In this document: positions 63,213 through 64,000 of the stretch, piece after piece | Layout: each line of letters starts with the position of its first letter | Numbering within the stretch: the first letter of the stretch is position 1 | Assembly (NCBI GenBank): GCA_013399855.1 | Contig: VXAY01006698.1 | Coordinates: 1,035,970-1,099,969, forward strand | Source of the DNA: Oxyruncus cristatus | Taxonomy: Eukaryota; Chordata; Aves; Passeriformes; Cotingidae | DNA: 64,000 nucleotides | Direction: 5' to 3' | Notes under the pieces: generated by a model | What the model was told of the DNA's origin: nothing | Databases searched by the model: none | The model's input: the letters and a program-made list of their open reading frames with translations, nothing else | Made by a program: the position numbers and the translations under genes

Positions 63213-64000
63213 CTACATGCAAAGAATAATTTAAAAAAAAAAAAAAAAAGGGAGGGGTTGCGAGATAAAAAGAAAAAAATGCTATTAAAAAAGGGGAACC
63301 CAGTAACAGGTAAAGCCTATTTTCTGTTCTTAACCCAATTTCAATCCCTTTGAAACTCCTCCCAAAGCGTTTTGATGCTTTTGACTGGGCCACAAGGTGG
63401 TTGTTCTGGGAAGTTTGGTAAATTTGTATCTATAAGTTACAGTATTTTTAAAGCTTGGCTGCTATCTGGCTTAGAAGAAAATTATTGTTTTGGCTATAAT
63501 GTATCTACAATGTTAACATTTGGAAAAAAAACAAAGTTAAGGGAAAAAAGGAATTTTTATATGTTAAGGAATCAAAACTTTTAAAAAATGTCACTGCTTC
63601 AGTGCTATTTTGCATGCACCTGCATGAGAGCATTCAAACCCATATAACAGCAAGTTAGGTAGGTAGATTCAAAACAAGCCTAGGACACTGCAGATAAAAG
63701 CGACGGGCTAGCGGGATTTGAAAAGCAGGAAAGCATTATGCCTTCCACACCCACCTATAACCAACATTTAGATTTGTTCTTAAATTCCTTGCTAAATCCT
63801 GCAATGTCCTGAGCATAGAGAGAAGCAAGGCACTGTGTTATAAATGGGTCAGTGTGCAAGGAACGCTAGTACCAAGGAAGAAGGTAGTTTAATAATTTTC
63901 AAGTATTTTAAAAGCATCTCTATTTCCTGCACTTGCATTTGCTGAACTCTAGCCCGACTACACTTTTCTTAAGATACAGAGTCCAATTTGAGTTTGTAAG
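63213..64000 (-). other. NUP107: NUP107 intron (continues past window)
   Basis: No further exon is recognisable. AT-rich, with a poly-A run at about 63233-63249. Confidence 0.7.

Overview
The window is a piece of a bird nuclear genome, probably a songbird. The evidence is CR1 LINE 3' ends in both orientations, an avian-type ERV LTR, and a tRNA-Ile-headed SINE with a CR1-like tail that resembles TguSINE1 of passerines. Gene order is CPM(+) - MDM2(-) - SLC35E3(-) - NUP107(-), the conserved block known from human 12q15 in mirror orientation. All four genes were identified by reading exon translations. Exon boundaries were set by GT/AG sites and by whether codon phase joins across introns; every junction inside the window joins in frame.

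Layout. 1-4357: intron of CPM, whose signal peptide and first zinc-ligand exons lie upstream of the window. 4358-10213: six 3' CPM exons, then a 3' UTR of about 1 kb. About 11.25-11.9 kb: the short gap between convergent CPM and MDM2 3' ends. About 11.9-29.4 kb: the complete MDM2 coding set (10 coding exons, 484 codons plus stop), a likely 5.5 kb 3' UTR, and at the 5' end a P2-type promoter with TATA box and two p53 response elements next to an assembly gap (29513-29882). 30.07-46.75 kb: intergenic, with a CR1 fragment, microsatellites, an isolated CpG-rich block near 40.1 kb and an exon-like segment near 45.2 kb. 47594-51553: complete SLC35E3 coding set (5 exons, 309 aa), with its 5' UTR lost in a second gap (51572-51997) flanked by a GT-rich minisatellite. 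53221-63212: the last 15 coding exons of NUP107 (about 532 codons). 63213-64000: NUP107 intron.

These are not an operon. CPM is a GPI-anchored ectopeptidase, MDM2 the p53 E3 ligase, SLC35E3 a multi-pass transporter-like protein and NUP107 an outer-ring nucleoporin. The clearest regulatory logic is the p53-MDM2 feedback loop, visible as the tandem p53 sites. The most puzzling item is an exon-like open frame (23664-23846, + strand) inside an MDM2 intron that I cannot assign to a gene.
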